Origin: Cyclobacteriaceae bacterium
GTDB taxonomy: Bacteria > Bacteroidota > Bacteroidia > Cytophagales > Cyclobacteriaceae
NCBI GenBank assembly: GCA_009885605.1
Contig: VFKK01000335.1
Span: forward strand, 1 to 6,409
DNA: 6,409 nt
Direction of reading: 5' to 3'
Shown here: positions 1 to 5,134 of the stretch, one piece after another
How the letters are laid out: every line of letters begins with the position of its first letter
Position numbering within the stretch: the stretch's first letter is position 1
Program-made: the position numbers and the translations under genes
The notes under the pieces: generated by a model
The model's input: the letters and a program-made list of their open reading frames with translations, nothing else
What the model was told of the DNA's origin: nothing
Database searches by the model: none

Positions 1-1328
1 AATCTTCGGGTATCCAGATACCACCACATTTCTTCCTGAGGAATGTTCATTTCTTCCATTCTTTTGGTCAGGACGTCAAGTCGCTCCTCGCGCTGAGAAC
101 CTCCGACTATTTCACCGATACCCGGAAAAAGAATGTCCATTGCTGCTACCGTTTTACCGTCCTCATTTTGACGCATGTAGAATGATTTGATTTCCTTCGG
201 ATAGTCGGTAAGAATCACCGGCTTTTTGAAGTGCTTTTCTACAAGGTATCGCTCGTGTTCAGATTGGAGATCAGTTCCCCATGATTCGATCAGGTAAGTA
301 AATTTCTTCTTCTTGTTTGGATTAGAGTTTCTGAGAATATCGATGGCTTCGGTATAGGTAAGTCGAACAAAATCATTATCTACAACAAACTTTAGCTTTT
401 CAATCAAACCAAATTCACTTCTCTGATCCGCAGGTTTAGCACTTTCTTCCTCGGCTGCTCGCTGATCCAGAAATTTTAAATCCTCTGCACAATTCTCCAA
501 AGCGTATCGAATGACATATTTCAGAAAATCTTCTGCAAGATTTTGATTGTCTTCGGCATCATAAAAAGCCATTTCCGGCTCGATCATCCAAAATTCCGCG
601 AGGTGACGTGTAGTATTGGAGTTTTCAGCCCTGAAAGTAGGACCGAATGTATAGATCTCCGCCAAGGCCATTGCTGCCAATTCACCCTCAAGCTGTCCCG
701 ATACTGTCAAATTTGTTTCTCTTCCGAAGAAATCCTGCTTAAAGTCAATTTTTCCATCATCCGTTTTTGGAAGTTTATGGAGGTCCAGCGTGGTGACTTT
801 GAATGTTTCTCCGGCACCCTCTGCATCAGATGCTGTGATGATAGGAGTATGGATGTAGAAAAATCCCTTATCGTTGAAATACTTATTTACTGCGAAAGCC
901 AACGCATGCCTTACTCTGAATATTGCGCCAAACGTATTGGTACGCATTCTTAGATGAGCGATTTCTCTCAGGAATTCCAGTGAGTGTTTTTTAGGCTGAA
1001 GAGGATATTTTTCGGGATCAGCCTCACCAAGTATCTCGATGATTTGAGCATTAAGCTCTGAGTTTTGCCCAGATCCCTGCGATTCCACCACTTTTCCTGT
1101 AATTTTAAGACAGGCACCAGTAGTGCATTTTTTCAGAATTTCCTCAGAAATCAAATTTGGGTCAGCCACAACTTGGTAGTTGGTGATGATGGACCCGTCA
1201 TTCAAAGCAATGAAAGAAACATTTTTATTGCTTCTTTTAGTGCGCACCCAGCCCATGAGCGTGACTTCAGTGCCAATTGGATTTTGGTCCAGTATGGTCT
1301 TGATTTTGACCCGTTTGTTAAATGCCAT
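1..1328 (-). CDS. asnS: asparaginyl-tRNA synthetase (AsnRS), C-terminus cut by window edge
   Basis: Cytoplasmic class II aminoacyl-tRNA synthetase that joins asparagine to tRNA-Asn using ATP. I translated the minus strand from the ATG at 1328-1326 and read 442 codons without a stop up to the window edge. Residues about 20-102 are the OB-fold anticodon-binding domain (VTLMGWVRTKR, then SFIALNDGS). The catalytic domain follows, with the motif 1 region around 137-170 (FRVRHALAF to TPIITASDAEGAG), TVSGQLEGE at 208-216 and motif 2 at 231-250 (TFRAENSNTTRHLAEF). FPGIGEIVGGSQREER at 401-416 is also typical of AsnRS. The asparagine-type TFRAENSNT sequence separates it from AspRS. Family members are about 460-480 residues, so roughly 25-40 residues including motif 3 (GxGxGxER) lie outside the window. 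The start has no Shine-Dalgarno, which is normal for Bacteroidota. It is transcribed divergently from rpoN. Confidence 0.97.
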   Translation of the reverse strand, partial: MAFNKRVKIKTILDQNPIGTEVTLMGWVRTKRSNKNVSFIALNDGSIITNYQVVADPNLISEEILKKCTTGACLKITGKVVESQGSGQNSELNAQIIEILGEADPEKYPLQPKKHSLEFLREIAHLRMRTNTFGAIFRVRHALAFAVNKYFNDKGFFYIHTPIITASDAEGAGETFKVTTLDLHKLPKTDDGKIDFKQDFFGRETNLTVSGQLEGELAAMALAEIYTFGPTFRAENSNTTRHLAEFWMIEPEMAFYDAEDNQNLAEDFLKYVIRYALENCAEDLKFLDQRAAEEESAKPADQRSEFGLIEKLKFVVDNDFVRLTYTEAIDILRNSNPNKKKKFTYLIESWGTDLQSEHERYLVEKHFKKPVILTDYPKEIKSFYMRQNEDGKTVAAMDILFPGIGEIVGGSQREERLDVLTKRMEEMNIPQEEMWWYLDTRR

Positions 1329-1344
1329 TAGGAGATTTATTTAT

Positions 1345-1362
1345 TGGAAAATCAATTTTCCA
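1345..1362. repeat. 18-nt inverted repeat in the asnS leader
   Basis: TGGAAAAT and ATTTTCCA are perfect 8-bp arms separated by CA, 17-34 nt upstream of the asnS ATG. In RNA this would fold as a 7-bp stem with a four-base loop; as DNA it could be a dimeric operator. The symmetry is seen directly. Any function is inference, and short AT-rich palindromes also arise by chance. Confidence 0.4.
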
Positions 1363-1430
1363 GGATATTTTAAATGGAATGCAAAAAAACGATTAAATAA
1401 CGTTTATATCAAAAAATTGCTCGTTTTTCA

Positions 1431-1438
1431 TAACTTTG
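1431..1438 (+). promoter_or_regulatory. candidate -7 box for rpoN
   Basis: TAACTTTG matches the Bacteroidota primary-sigma -7 consensus TAnnTTTG exactly and lies 67 nt upstream of the rpoN ATG. No TTG -33 element sits at the usual 17-23 nt spacing; the nearest TTG (1417-1419) is only 11 nt away. The -7 match is therefore good and the whole promoter is weak or unproven. The rest of the 177-nt asnS-rpoN gap shows no gene, and I found no convincing promoter for asnS in it. Confidence 0.4.
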
Positions 1439-1505
1439 AAAGTAAGTCTTTTTCTGGTGAAAAGGCCTTTTTTGAACCTAAAAAGCTGGTTTTATCTCAT
1501 TTCTA

Positions 1506-2960
1506 ATGCAAAAGCTAAATCTTAGCCAATCCCTTTCTCAGAAGCTTTCCCCACAGCAAATTCAATTCATCAAATTGCTGCAAGTGCCTACAGCCGAACT
1601 AGAGTCCAGGATCGAAGAGGAACTGGAGATTAATCCTGCCTTGGAAGAAGGAAAAGAAGAGGAGCCTGAGGCTAATCAGGATGAATACGAGGACAATTAC
1701 GAAGAGGATGCAGGGCATGATGATCATGATGTTAATCTGGATGATTACCTGGATGATGAGTATGGTGGTTATAAAATGCAGGGAGACGGAAATTATAATG
1801 CCGATGAGGAAGATCGCGAAATGCCAATTTCGAGCGGTACTTCTTTGCACGAGCAATTAATTTCTCAATTGGGTTTTCTCAAACTGGATGATCGTCAAAA
1901 AATCATTGGTATTCAACTCATCGGTAGTATCGAGAATGATGGCTACATCAGAAGGGATCTCGATGCAATAATCAATGATTTAGCTTTCAGTCAAAACATA
2001 GAAACTGATTTCGATGAGTTGGAAGAAATCCTCCGCAAGATCCAGACTTTCGATCCTGCAGGAATTGCCTCAAGAAATCTTCAGGAATGTCTCACAATTC
2101 AACTGGAGAGAAAAGAACATCCAGATGATCCTACCGTGCAGCATGCGCTGATAATTATTCATGATTGTTTTGAGGAGTTTACCAAAAAGCACTATTCCAA
2201 GATTCAGAAGAAGTGTAACCTCACGGATGAAGAAACAAAAGATGCAGTCAATCTGATCACCAAACTTAACCCAAAACCGGGAGGAGCTTCGGAAGGGTTG
2301 GTGAGAACGCAATACATTATTCCTGATTTCATCCTTACTAATAATAACGGTAAGATGGAAATCAGTCTTAACTCGAGAAATGCGCCTGAACTCAGGATTT
2401 CCAGGTCTTACTCGGAAATGTTTGACGCCTATGACAAAAGTGATAAAAAGGATAAAAAACTAAAAGATACTGTCACTTTCGTTAAGCAAAAGCTGGACTC
2501 TGCAAAGTGGTTTATTGATGCAATTAAGCAAAGACAAAACACCTTACTGAGAACCATGGAAGCAATTCTGATGTATCAGAAAGAGTTTTTCCTCGATGGT
2601 GACGAAACTAATCTCAGACCGATGATTCTTAAAGACATCGCCGAAAGGATTGATATGGATATTTCAACCGTTTCCCGAGTTGCAAATAGTAAGGCTATCC
2701 AGACTGAATTTGGGGTTTACCCTCTGAAATATTTCTTCTCGGAGGGTATCTCAACCGATAGCGGGGAAGATGTAAGTAACAGGGAAGTCAAGTCCGTCCT
2801 GCAGACAATGGTTGATGCTGAAGATAAAAAAAGGCCGCTTTCCGATGATAAGCTGGTGAAAATGCTCAATAAAAAAGGCTATAATATTGCCCGAAGAACT
2901 GTAGCCAAATACCGTGAGCAGCTTCAGATTCCTGTCGCCAGATTGAGAAAAGAATTGTAG
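1506..2960 (+). CDS. rpoN: RNA polymerase sigma-54 factor RpoN
   Basis: Alternative sigma factor that directs RNA polymerase to -24/-12 promoters, where open-complex formation needs an AAA+ enhancer-binding activator. The 484-residue length is normal for the family. Region I is residues 1-50, Gln/Leu-rich (LSQSLSQKLSPQQIQFIKLL), and contacts activator and core polymerase. Region II, about 50-106, is very acidic. The core-binding domain covers about 110-300 (TFDPAGIASRNLQECL at 181-196, LNPKPGG at 254-260). The DNA-binding part has a helix-turn-helix near 374-395 (LKDIAERIDMDISTVSRV) and a perfect RpoN box, ARRTVAKYRE, at 462-471, which reads the -24 element. The ATG start gives the canonical N-terminus and has no Shine-Dalgarno. 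A PAP2-like gene starts 2 nt after the stop, so the two are probably co-transcribed. No enhancer-binding activator, hpf or ptsN gene is seen nearby. Confidence 0.98.
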   Translation: MQKLNLSQSLSQKLSPQQIQFIKLLQVPTAELESRIEEELEINPALEEGKEEEPEANQDEYEDNYEEDAGHDDHDVNLDDYLDDEYGGYKMQGDGNYNADEEDREMPISSGTSLHEQLISQLGFLKLDDRQKIIGIQLIGSIENDGYIRRDLDAIINDLAFSQNIETDFDELEEILRKIQTFDPAGIASRNLQECLTIQLERKEHPDDPTVQHALIIIHDCFEEFTKKHYSKIQKKCNLTDEETKDAVNLITKLNPKPGGASEGLVRTQYIIPDFILTNNNGKMEISLNSRNAPELRISRSYSEMFDAYDKSDKKDKKLKDTVTFVKQKLDSAKWFIDAIKQRQNTLLRTMEAILMYQKEFFLDGDETNLRPMILKDIAERIDMDISTVSRVANSKAIQTEFGVYPLKYFFSEGISTDSGEDVSNREVKSVLQTMVDAEDKKRPLSDDKLVKMLNKKGYNIARRTVAKYREQLQIPVARLRKEL

Positions 2961-2962
2961 CA

Positions 2963-3580
2963 TTGAAGTATCCTACCTTGGTTTTATCGGTTGTTTTTCA
3001 ACCCTTACTGATCCCTACTCTCGTTTTTGGACTGATTCTGTACGCTGTTCCGGAGGCAACAAGCATTCCTGCTGAATTTAAGGATCGGATATTTTTTCTG
3101 ATTGTTTTGTCTACTCTGCTGATCCCGATGATTACCATCATCGGGTTACGGTTGAGCGCTACGTTAAAGAGTCTTCATATGAAGGAGATACAGGATCGAC
3201 TGATACCTTTCTCAATTACCTCTGTTTATTACCTTCTTACAGTTTACTTTTTGTATCAAAAAACAGAACTGGATCCAATTCTCTGGCAGACACTTTCGAT
3301 GATTACAATTGCGGTGATTGGGCTAACAATTGTGACTTTCTTTTGGAAAATGTCAGCTCATATGACAGGGGCGGGTGGGTTATTAGCGGTCATTCTGATT
3401 TTAGGATTCAAGTTTCATACATTTCAGGTTCTTTATCCTTTGATTCTTTCCATTCTACTGGCGGGAGGCATAGGTTCATCAAGACTTTACTTAGGTGCAC
3501 ATAAGCCTTTGGAAATTTATGCCGGATTATTCCTCGGTTTCGTAGTTTGTTTTTTAGGGTTTAACTGGATTTGGGCATAA
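2963..3580 (+). CDS. PAP2-like (phosphatidic acid phosphatase superfamily) inner-membrane protein
   Basis: A 205-residue, very hydrophobic protein with about six to seven predicted membrane segments (roughly 5-29, 43-62, 84-98, 108-128, 135-150, 154-172, 185-204). It carries a degenerate PAP2 signature. KEIQDRLIP at 74-82 sits where C1 (KX6RP) is expected, SAH at 131-133 replaces the SGH of C2, and SRLYLGAHKPLE at 173-184 matches C3 (SRX5HX3D) except for Glu in place of the last Asp. Both expected histidines (133, 180) and the SR pair are present, so activity on a lipid phosphate or pyrophosphate is possible; the changed C1 makes this uncertain. The start is TTG, 2 nt after the rpoN stop. No ATG or GTG start is available just upstream in this frame, and translation probably depends on coupling to rpoN. 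An intrinsic terminator follows at once. The substrate is unknown. Confidence 0.85.
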   Translation: MKYPTLVLSVVFQPLLIPTLVFGLILYAVPEATSIPAEFKDRIFFLIVLSTLLIPMITIIGLRLSATLKSLHMKEIQDRLIPFSITSVYYLLTVYFLYQKTELDPILWQTLSMITIAVIGLTIVTFFWKMSAHMTGAGGLLAVILILGFKFHTFQVLYPLILSILLAGGIGSSRLYLGAHKPLEIYAGLFLGFVVCFLGFNWIWA

Positions 3581-3610
3581 AAAAACCGGACAAAATGCCC
3601 GGTTTTTATT
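3579..3610. terminator. bidirectional intrinsic terminator between convergent genes
   Basis: AAAAACCGG (3581-3589) pairs with CCGGTTTTT (3599-3607) around a 9-nt loop. The hairpin has a T-run on the plus strand and, because of the A-run at 3579-3585, also on the minus strand. It lies directly between the end of the rpoN/PAP2-like operon and the end of the minus-strand barrel gene, so it can serve both. Confidence 0.9.
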
Positions 3611-3624
3611 CTGGTTAGGACAAC

Positions 3625-4371
3625 TCAAAAAACATTGATTGCGAGTCCAAAGTTGATCTGGCTTGCTTGTGTTCCAAATGGGCCAAGACCGGCTTTGAAC
3701 AGGTCGTTCAATCCGTAATATCCCCAGACATAAAAACCAGGCGAGCCTGCTTTTACGGAAACACCATATCTTAATTTTTCGAATCCAAAGTCCTGAGAGT
3801 CCTTTAACGTTCTTTTCAATCCGTCTGAATCTTCGTATTTTATTTTTGTATGAGCATTGTACAGGTATCCCACTTTACCTCCTACGCTTACTCTGAATCC
3901 TTTTGAGTAGTTTGTTTTGTTGAGATGGTAAGTTACATCGAGAGGAATTTCAACATAATTGGTAGCTACCACATTGTTGGAAATATCTATTTCCTTCCCG
4001 TAAACGTCTTTAACTTTTTTCAGAATACTTGATTCAGGACCCAGTAAAGGATTGTTGAAAAGATTTTCATCATTCTCAAAGGCAAGTTTATCTGTACCAA
4101 TACCTAAACCCGGATTAATTGTGATTCCTGAAGTTTCCCCCCCCACGGGGATTGGGTGTTGATAATAGACATTGAATGTCCGTGAGCCTAAAAAATTAAC
4201 ACTCATTGATTCAGGCCTGTTATTAAGCTGATTAAAGCCAAATTGAAATACTAAATCACTTGGAATATTAGGTCTGCCGCCAATTGGAGTTTTGGGCAAC
4301 TTGATGGTCTCCTGGGCGAAAGTTGGATGAATTAAAGCGAAGGCGATCAGGAAAGTGTATATTTTTTTCAT
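3625..4371 (-). CDS. outer-membrane beta-barrel protein (PorT/OMP_b-brl-like)
   Basis: Precursor of 248 residues. Starting at 4371 it begins with a classical signal peptide, MKKIYTFLIAFALIHPTFA, cut before Gln20. The frame stays open up to another ATG at 4407, but that start would add 12 hydrophobic residues before MKK and would place the start codon on the probable promoter, so I prefer 4371. The mature part has alternating, aromatic-rich strands (LVFQFGFNQL, TFNVYYQHP, ITINPGLGIG, FRVSVGGKVGYLYN, FYVWGYYGL) and ends INFGLAINVF. A terminal Phe on the last strand is typical of barrels folded by BamA. The role (porin, assembly factor or structural) cannot be told. The gene stands alone, convergent with the rpoN operon. 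A G8 tract lies in codons 76-79 of this form (V-G-G-E). Confidence 0.85.
   Translation of the reverse strand: MKKIYTFLIAFALIHPTFAQETIKLPKTPIGGRPNIPSDLVFQFGFNQLNNRPESMSVNFLGSRTFNVYYQHPIPVGGETSGITINPGLGIGTDKLAFENDENLFNNPLLGPESSILKKVKDVYGKEIDISNNVVATNYVEIPLDVTYHLNKTNYSKGFRVSVGGKVGYLYNAHTKIKYEDSDGLKRTLKDSQDFGFEKLRYGVSVKAGSPGFYVWGYYGLNDLFKAGLGPFGTQASQINFGLAINVF
4137..4144 (-). repeat. G8 homopolymer tract inside the barrel gene
   Basis: Eight consecutive C on the plus strand, which is G8 in the coding strand (GTG GGG GGG GAA, Val-Gly-Gly-Glu). Reading the shifted frames by hand, nine G lead to a TAA eight codons past the second Gly and seven G lead to a TAG eleven codons past it. Any one-base slip would therefore abolish the protein. 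The tract and the frame consequences are seen directly; switching in the cell is inference. Confidence 0.9.
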
Positions 4372-4382
4372 CAAAAGGAATA

Positions 4383-4413
4383 CTATTTTTGCAATCAATG
4401 CGGGCAAAAATAG
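4383..4413. promoter_or_regulatory. inverted repeat over the probable promoter of the barrel gene
   Basis: CTATTTTTGC (4383-4392) and GCAAAAATAG (4404-4413) are perfect 10-bp arms with an 11-nt spacer, centres 21 bp apart, or about two DNA turns. On the minus strand the right arm contains TATTTTTG (4412-4405), an exact TAnnTTTG -7 box 33 nt upstream of the preferred start, implying a leader of roughly 28 nt. The left arm would fall in that leader. I see no -33 TTG at proper spacing. A dimeric regulator binding here would cover the -7 box; a leader hairpin is less likely because one arm overlaps the promoter. Confidence 0.4.
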
Positions 4414-4444
4414 GAAATCCCAAAGGATTTACCCCTTTTTTACT

Positions 4445-4501
4445 CTTAATTATTCTTAAGCCCGAAAGGATAATTAAGACATAATCTTAGATTTCTTAGA
4501 T
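4445..4501. repeat. short inverted and direct repeats in the AT-rich intergenic region
   Basis: CTTAATTAT (4445-4453) and ATAATTAAG (4470-4478) form a 9-bp inverted repeat with a 16-nt spacer. TCTTAGAT occurs twice in tandem at 9-nt spacing (4485-4492, 4494-4501), ending just upstream of the tRNA -33 box. No gene is seen between 4408 and 4550. These could be regulator sites or an UP-like region for the tRNA promoter, or chance in AT-rich DNA. Confidence 0.3.
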
Positions 4502-4508
4502 AATGGCA

Positions 4509-4539
4509 TTTGGAAAAAATCTAATAATGGGTACCTTTG
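4509..4539 (+). promoter_or_regulatory. promoter of tRNA-Arg (Bacteroidota -33/-7 type)
   Basis: TTTG (4509-4512), a 19-nt spacer, then TACCTTTG (4532-4539). This is an exact match to the Bacteroidota primary-sigma consensus TTTG-N17-23-TAnnTTTG. The start of transcription would fall about 4544-4546, leaving a 5' leader of only some 5-7 nt before the mature tRNA at 4551. It is the clearest promoter in the window and the best single clue to the phylum. Confidence 0.8.
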
Positions 4540-4550
4540 CAAACCGAAAT

Positions 4551-4624
4551 GGCTTTGTAGCTCAATTGAATAGAGCACCTGATTACGGCTCAGGAGGTTT
4601 CAGGTTTGAATCCTGACAAGGTCA
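4551..4624 (+). tRNA. tRNA-Arg (anticodon ACG)
   Basis: A complete 74-nt cloverleaf. The acceptor stem GGCTTTG/CAAGGTC has two G-U pairs. The D stem GCTC/GAGC encloses AATTGAATA. The anticodon stem CCTGA/TCAGG is perfect, with loop TTACGGC and anticodon ACG at 4585-4587, which reads CGU and, after A34-to-inosine editing by TadA, CGC and CGA. The variable loop is AGGTT and the T stem TCAGG/CCTGA has loop TTTGAAT. The discriminator is A (4624) and CCA is not encoded. Tertiary pairs look intact: T8-A14, A15-T48 and G18-T55. The usual G19-C56 is replaced by A19 and T56, which can still pair. A strong promoter precedes it and an intrinsic terminator follows 7 nt after the 3' end, so it is a single-gene transcription unit. 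Confidence 0.97.
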
Positions 4625-4631
4625 CTAAATT

Positions 4632-4662
4632 AAGCTCAGCTTGTCAAAGCTGGGCTTTTTTT
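4632..4662 (+). terminator. intrinsic terminator of tRNA-Arg
   Basis: AAGCTCAGCTT (4632-4642) pairs with AAGCTGGGCTT (4647-4657), an 11-bp stem with one U-G pair and loop GTCA, followed by a T-run up to 4662. It lies between the intact tRNA and its degenerate copy, so the copy is probably outside the tRNA transcript. Confidence 0.9.
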
Positions 4663-4675
4663 ATTGTAAAATTTC

Positions 4676-4766
4676 TCGAAAGTAGCTTAATTGAATAGAG
4701 CACGTCGACTTTGGCCGGGAGGTATTCAGAACTCGATCCCTACCGGGATGGATCCTGACCAGGTCA
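4676..4766 (+). pseudogene. degenerate copy of the tRNA-Arg gene
   Basis: The D-arm region TAGCTTAATTGAATAGAGCA (from 4683) differs from the intact tRNA-Arg by one base. GGAGGT plus TTCAG in the middle and TCCTGACCAGGTCACT at the 3' end (4753-4768) also match closely. The copy cannot fold as a tRNA. The 5' acceptor strand (TCGAAAG) does not pair with CCAGGTC, the anticodon stem is broken, and about 18 extra nt lie between T-loop and T-stem, with a GATCC direct repeat at both ends and an ATCCC-TACC-GGGAT hairpin inside. No promoter or terminator of its own is clear. It is best read as a decayed tandem duplicate; a repurposed tRNA-like RNA is possible but unsupported. Confidence 0.75.
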
Positions 4767-4801
4767 CTTAAACCCTATCAATCTATCGAGTTTTATTTTT
4801 T

Positions 4802-4809
4802 TACCTTAG
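4802..4809 (+). promoter_or_regulatory. weak candidate -7 box for the small lipoprotein gene
   Basis: TACCTTAG matches TAnnTTTG at all but one fixed base, 64 nt upstream of the ATG at 4874. TATGTTTC at 4821-4828 is a second near match. Neither has a TTG at the usual -33 spacing, so the assignment is tentative. The rest of 4770-4873 shows nothing else I can name. Confidence 0.25.
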
Positions 4810-4873
4810 CCCTGCATTGATATGTTTCCGGGTTCAGATATTTTATGGATATTCGATTTCAATTTTACCTTGA

Positions 4874-5134
4874 ATGAATAAGCATTATTCAATAAAAAAG
4901 CTTCCATTTATTTTTCTTCTTTTATTTTTCAGTTGTGAGATCATAGATGAACTCACTGATATTGAAGAAATAAAAGGGCCTTGCACCATTGTCCTGACGA
5001 ATGGAAGTACCGTAGAAACGACCGAGGACATTGAGTTGAGCGTCAGGACGCAGGCCATTACCTACCGCGATGTAAACAAAAAGCTCAGGTCACTATTCAA
5101 AAACGACTACCAAAGCTATACCTGCGGTAATTAA
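4874..5134 (+). CDS. small predicted lipoprotein, unknown function
   Basis: An 86-residue protein. The N-terminus MNKHYSIKK is basic, followed by a hydrophobic core (LPFIFLLLFF) and a lipobox-like FFSC with Cys21. Signal peptidase II would leave a lipidated mature protein of about 66 residues. The acidic residues after the Cys (CEIIDELTDIEE) fit surface or outer-membrane sorting in Bacteroidota, which is inference. The rest (CTIVLTNGSTVETT, ITYRD, then LRSLFKNDYQSYTCGN) reads as short beta strands with a turn, and Cys37 and Cys84 could form a disulfide. The spacing recalls the small YgdI/YgdR (DUF903) lipoproteins, but I cannot confirm homology. I do not recognise a specific family. The stop codon overlaps that of the convergent glycosidase gene, and no terminator separates them. 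Confidence 0.75.
   Translation: MNKHYSIKKLPFIFLLLFFSCEIIDELTDIEEIKGPCTIVLTNGSTVETTEDIELSVRTQAITYRDVNKKLRSLFKNDYQSYTCGN

Noticed and set aside
543..1506. Plus-strand open frames opposite asnS and running into the rpoN leader
   Set aside because: They lie antisense to a clear AsnRS reading frame, encode no recognisable domains, and are chance shadows of the real gene.
1653..1823. Acidic low-complexity stretch in rpoN as a possible insertion
   Set aside because: An acidic, variable region II at this position is normal for sigma-54 proteins and the reading frame and total length are typical.
4372..4407. Upstream ATG at 4407 as start of the barrel gene
   Set aside because: It would add 12 residues before a textbook MKK signal peptide and would put the start codon on the TATTTTTG promoter box.
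4504..4519. Possible sigma-54 promoter (TGGCATTTGG)
   Set aside because: The -24 part is partial and the required GC at -12 is missing; the site overlaps an excellent primary-sigma promoter for the tRNA.
4600..4766. tRNA 3'-end repeat as attL/attR of an integrated element
   Set aside because: The D-arm half is duplicated as well, the copies are close together, and no integrase or cargo lies between them, so gene duplication fits better.
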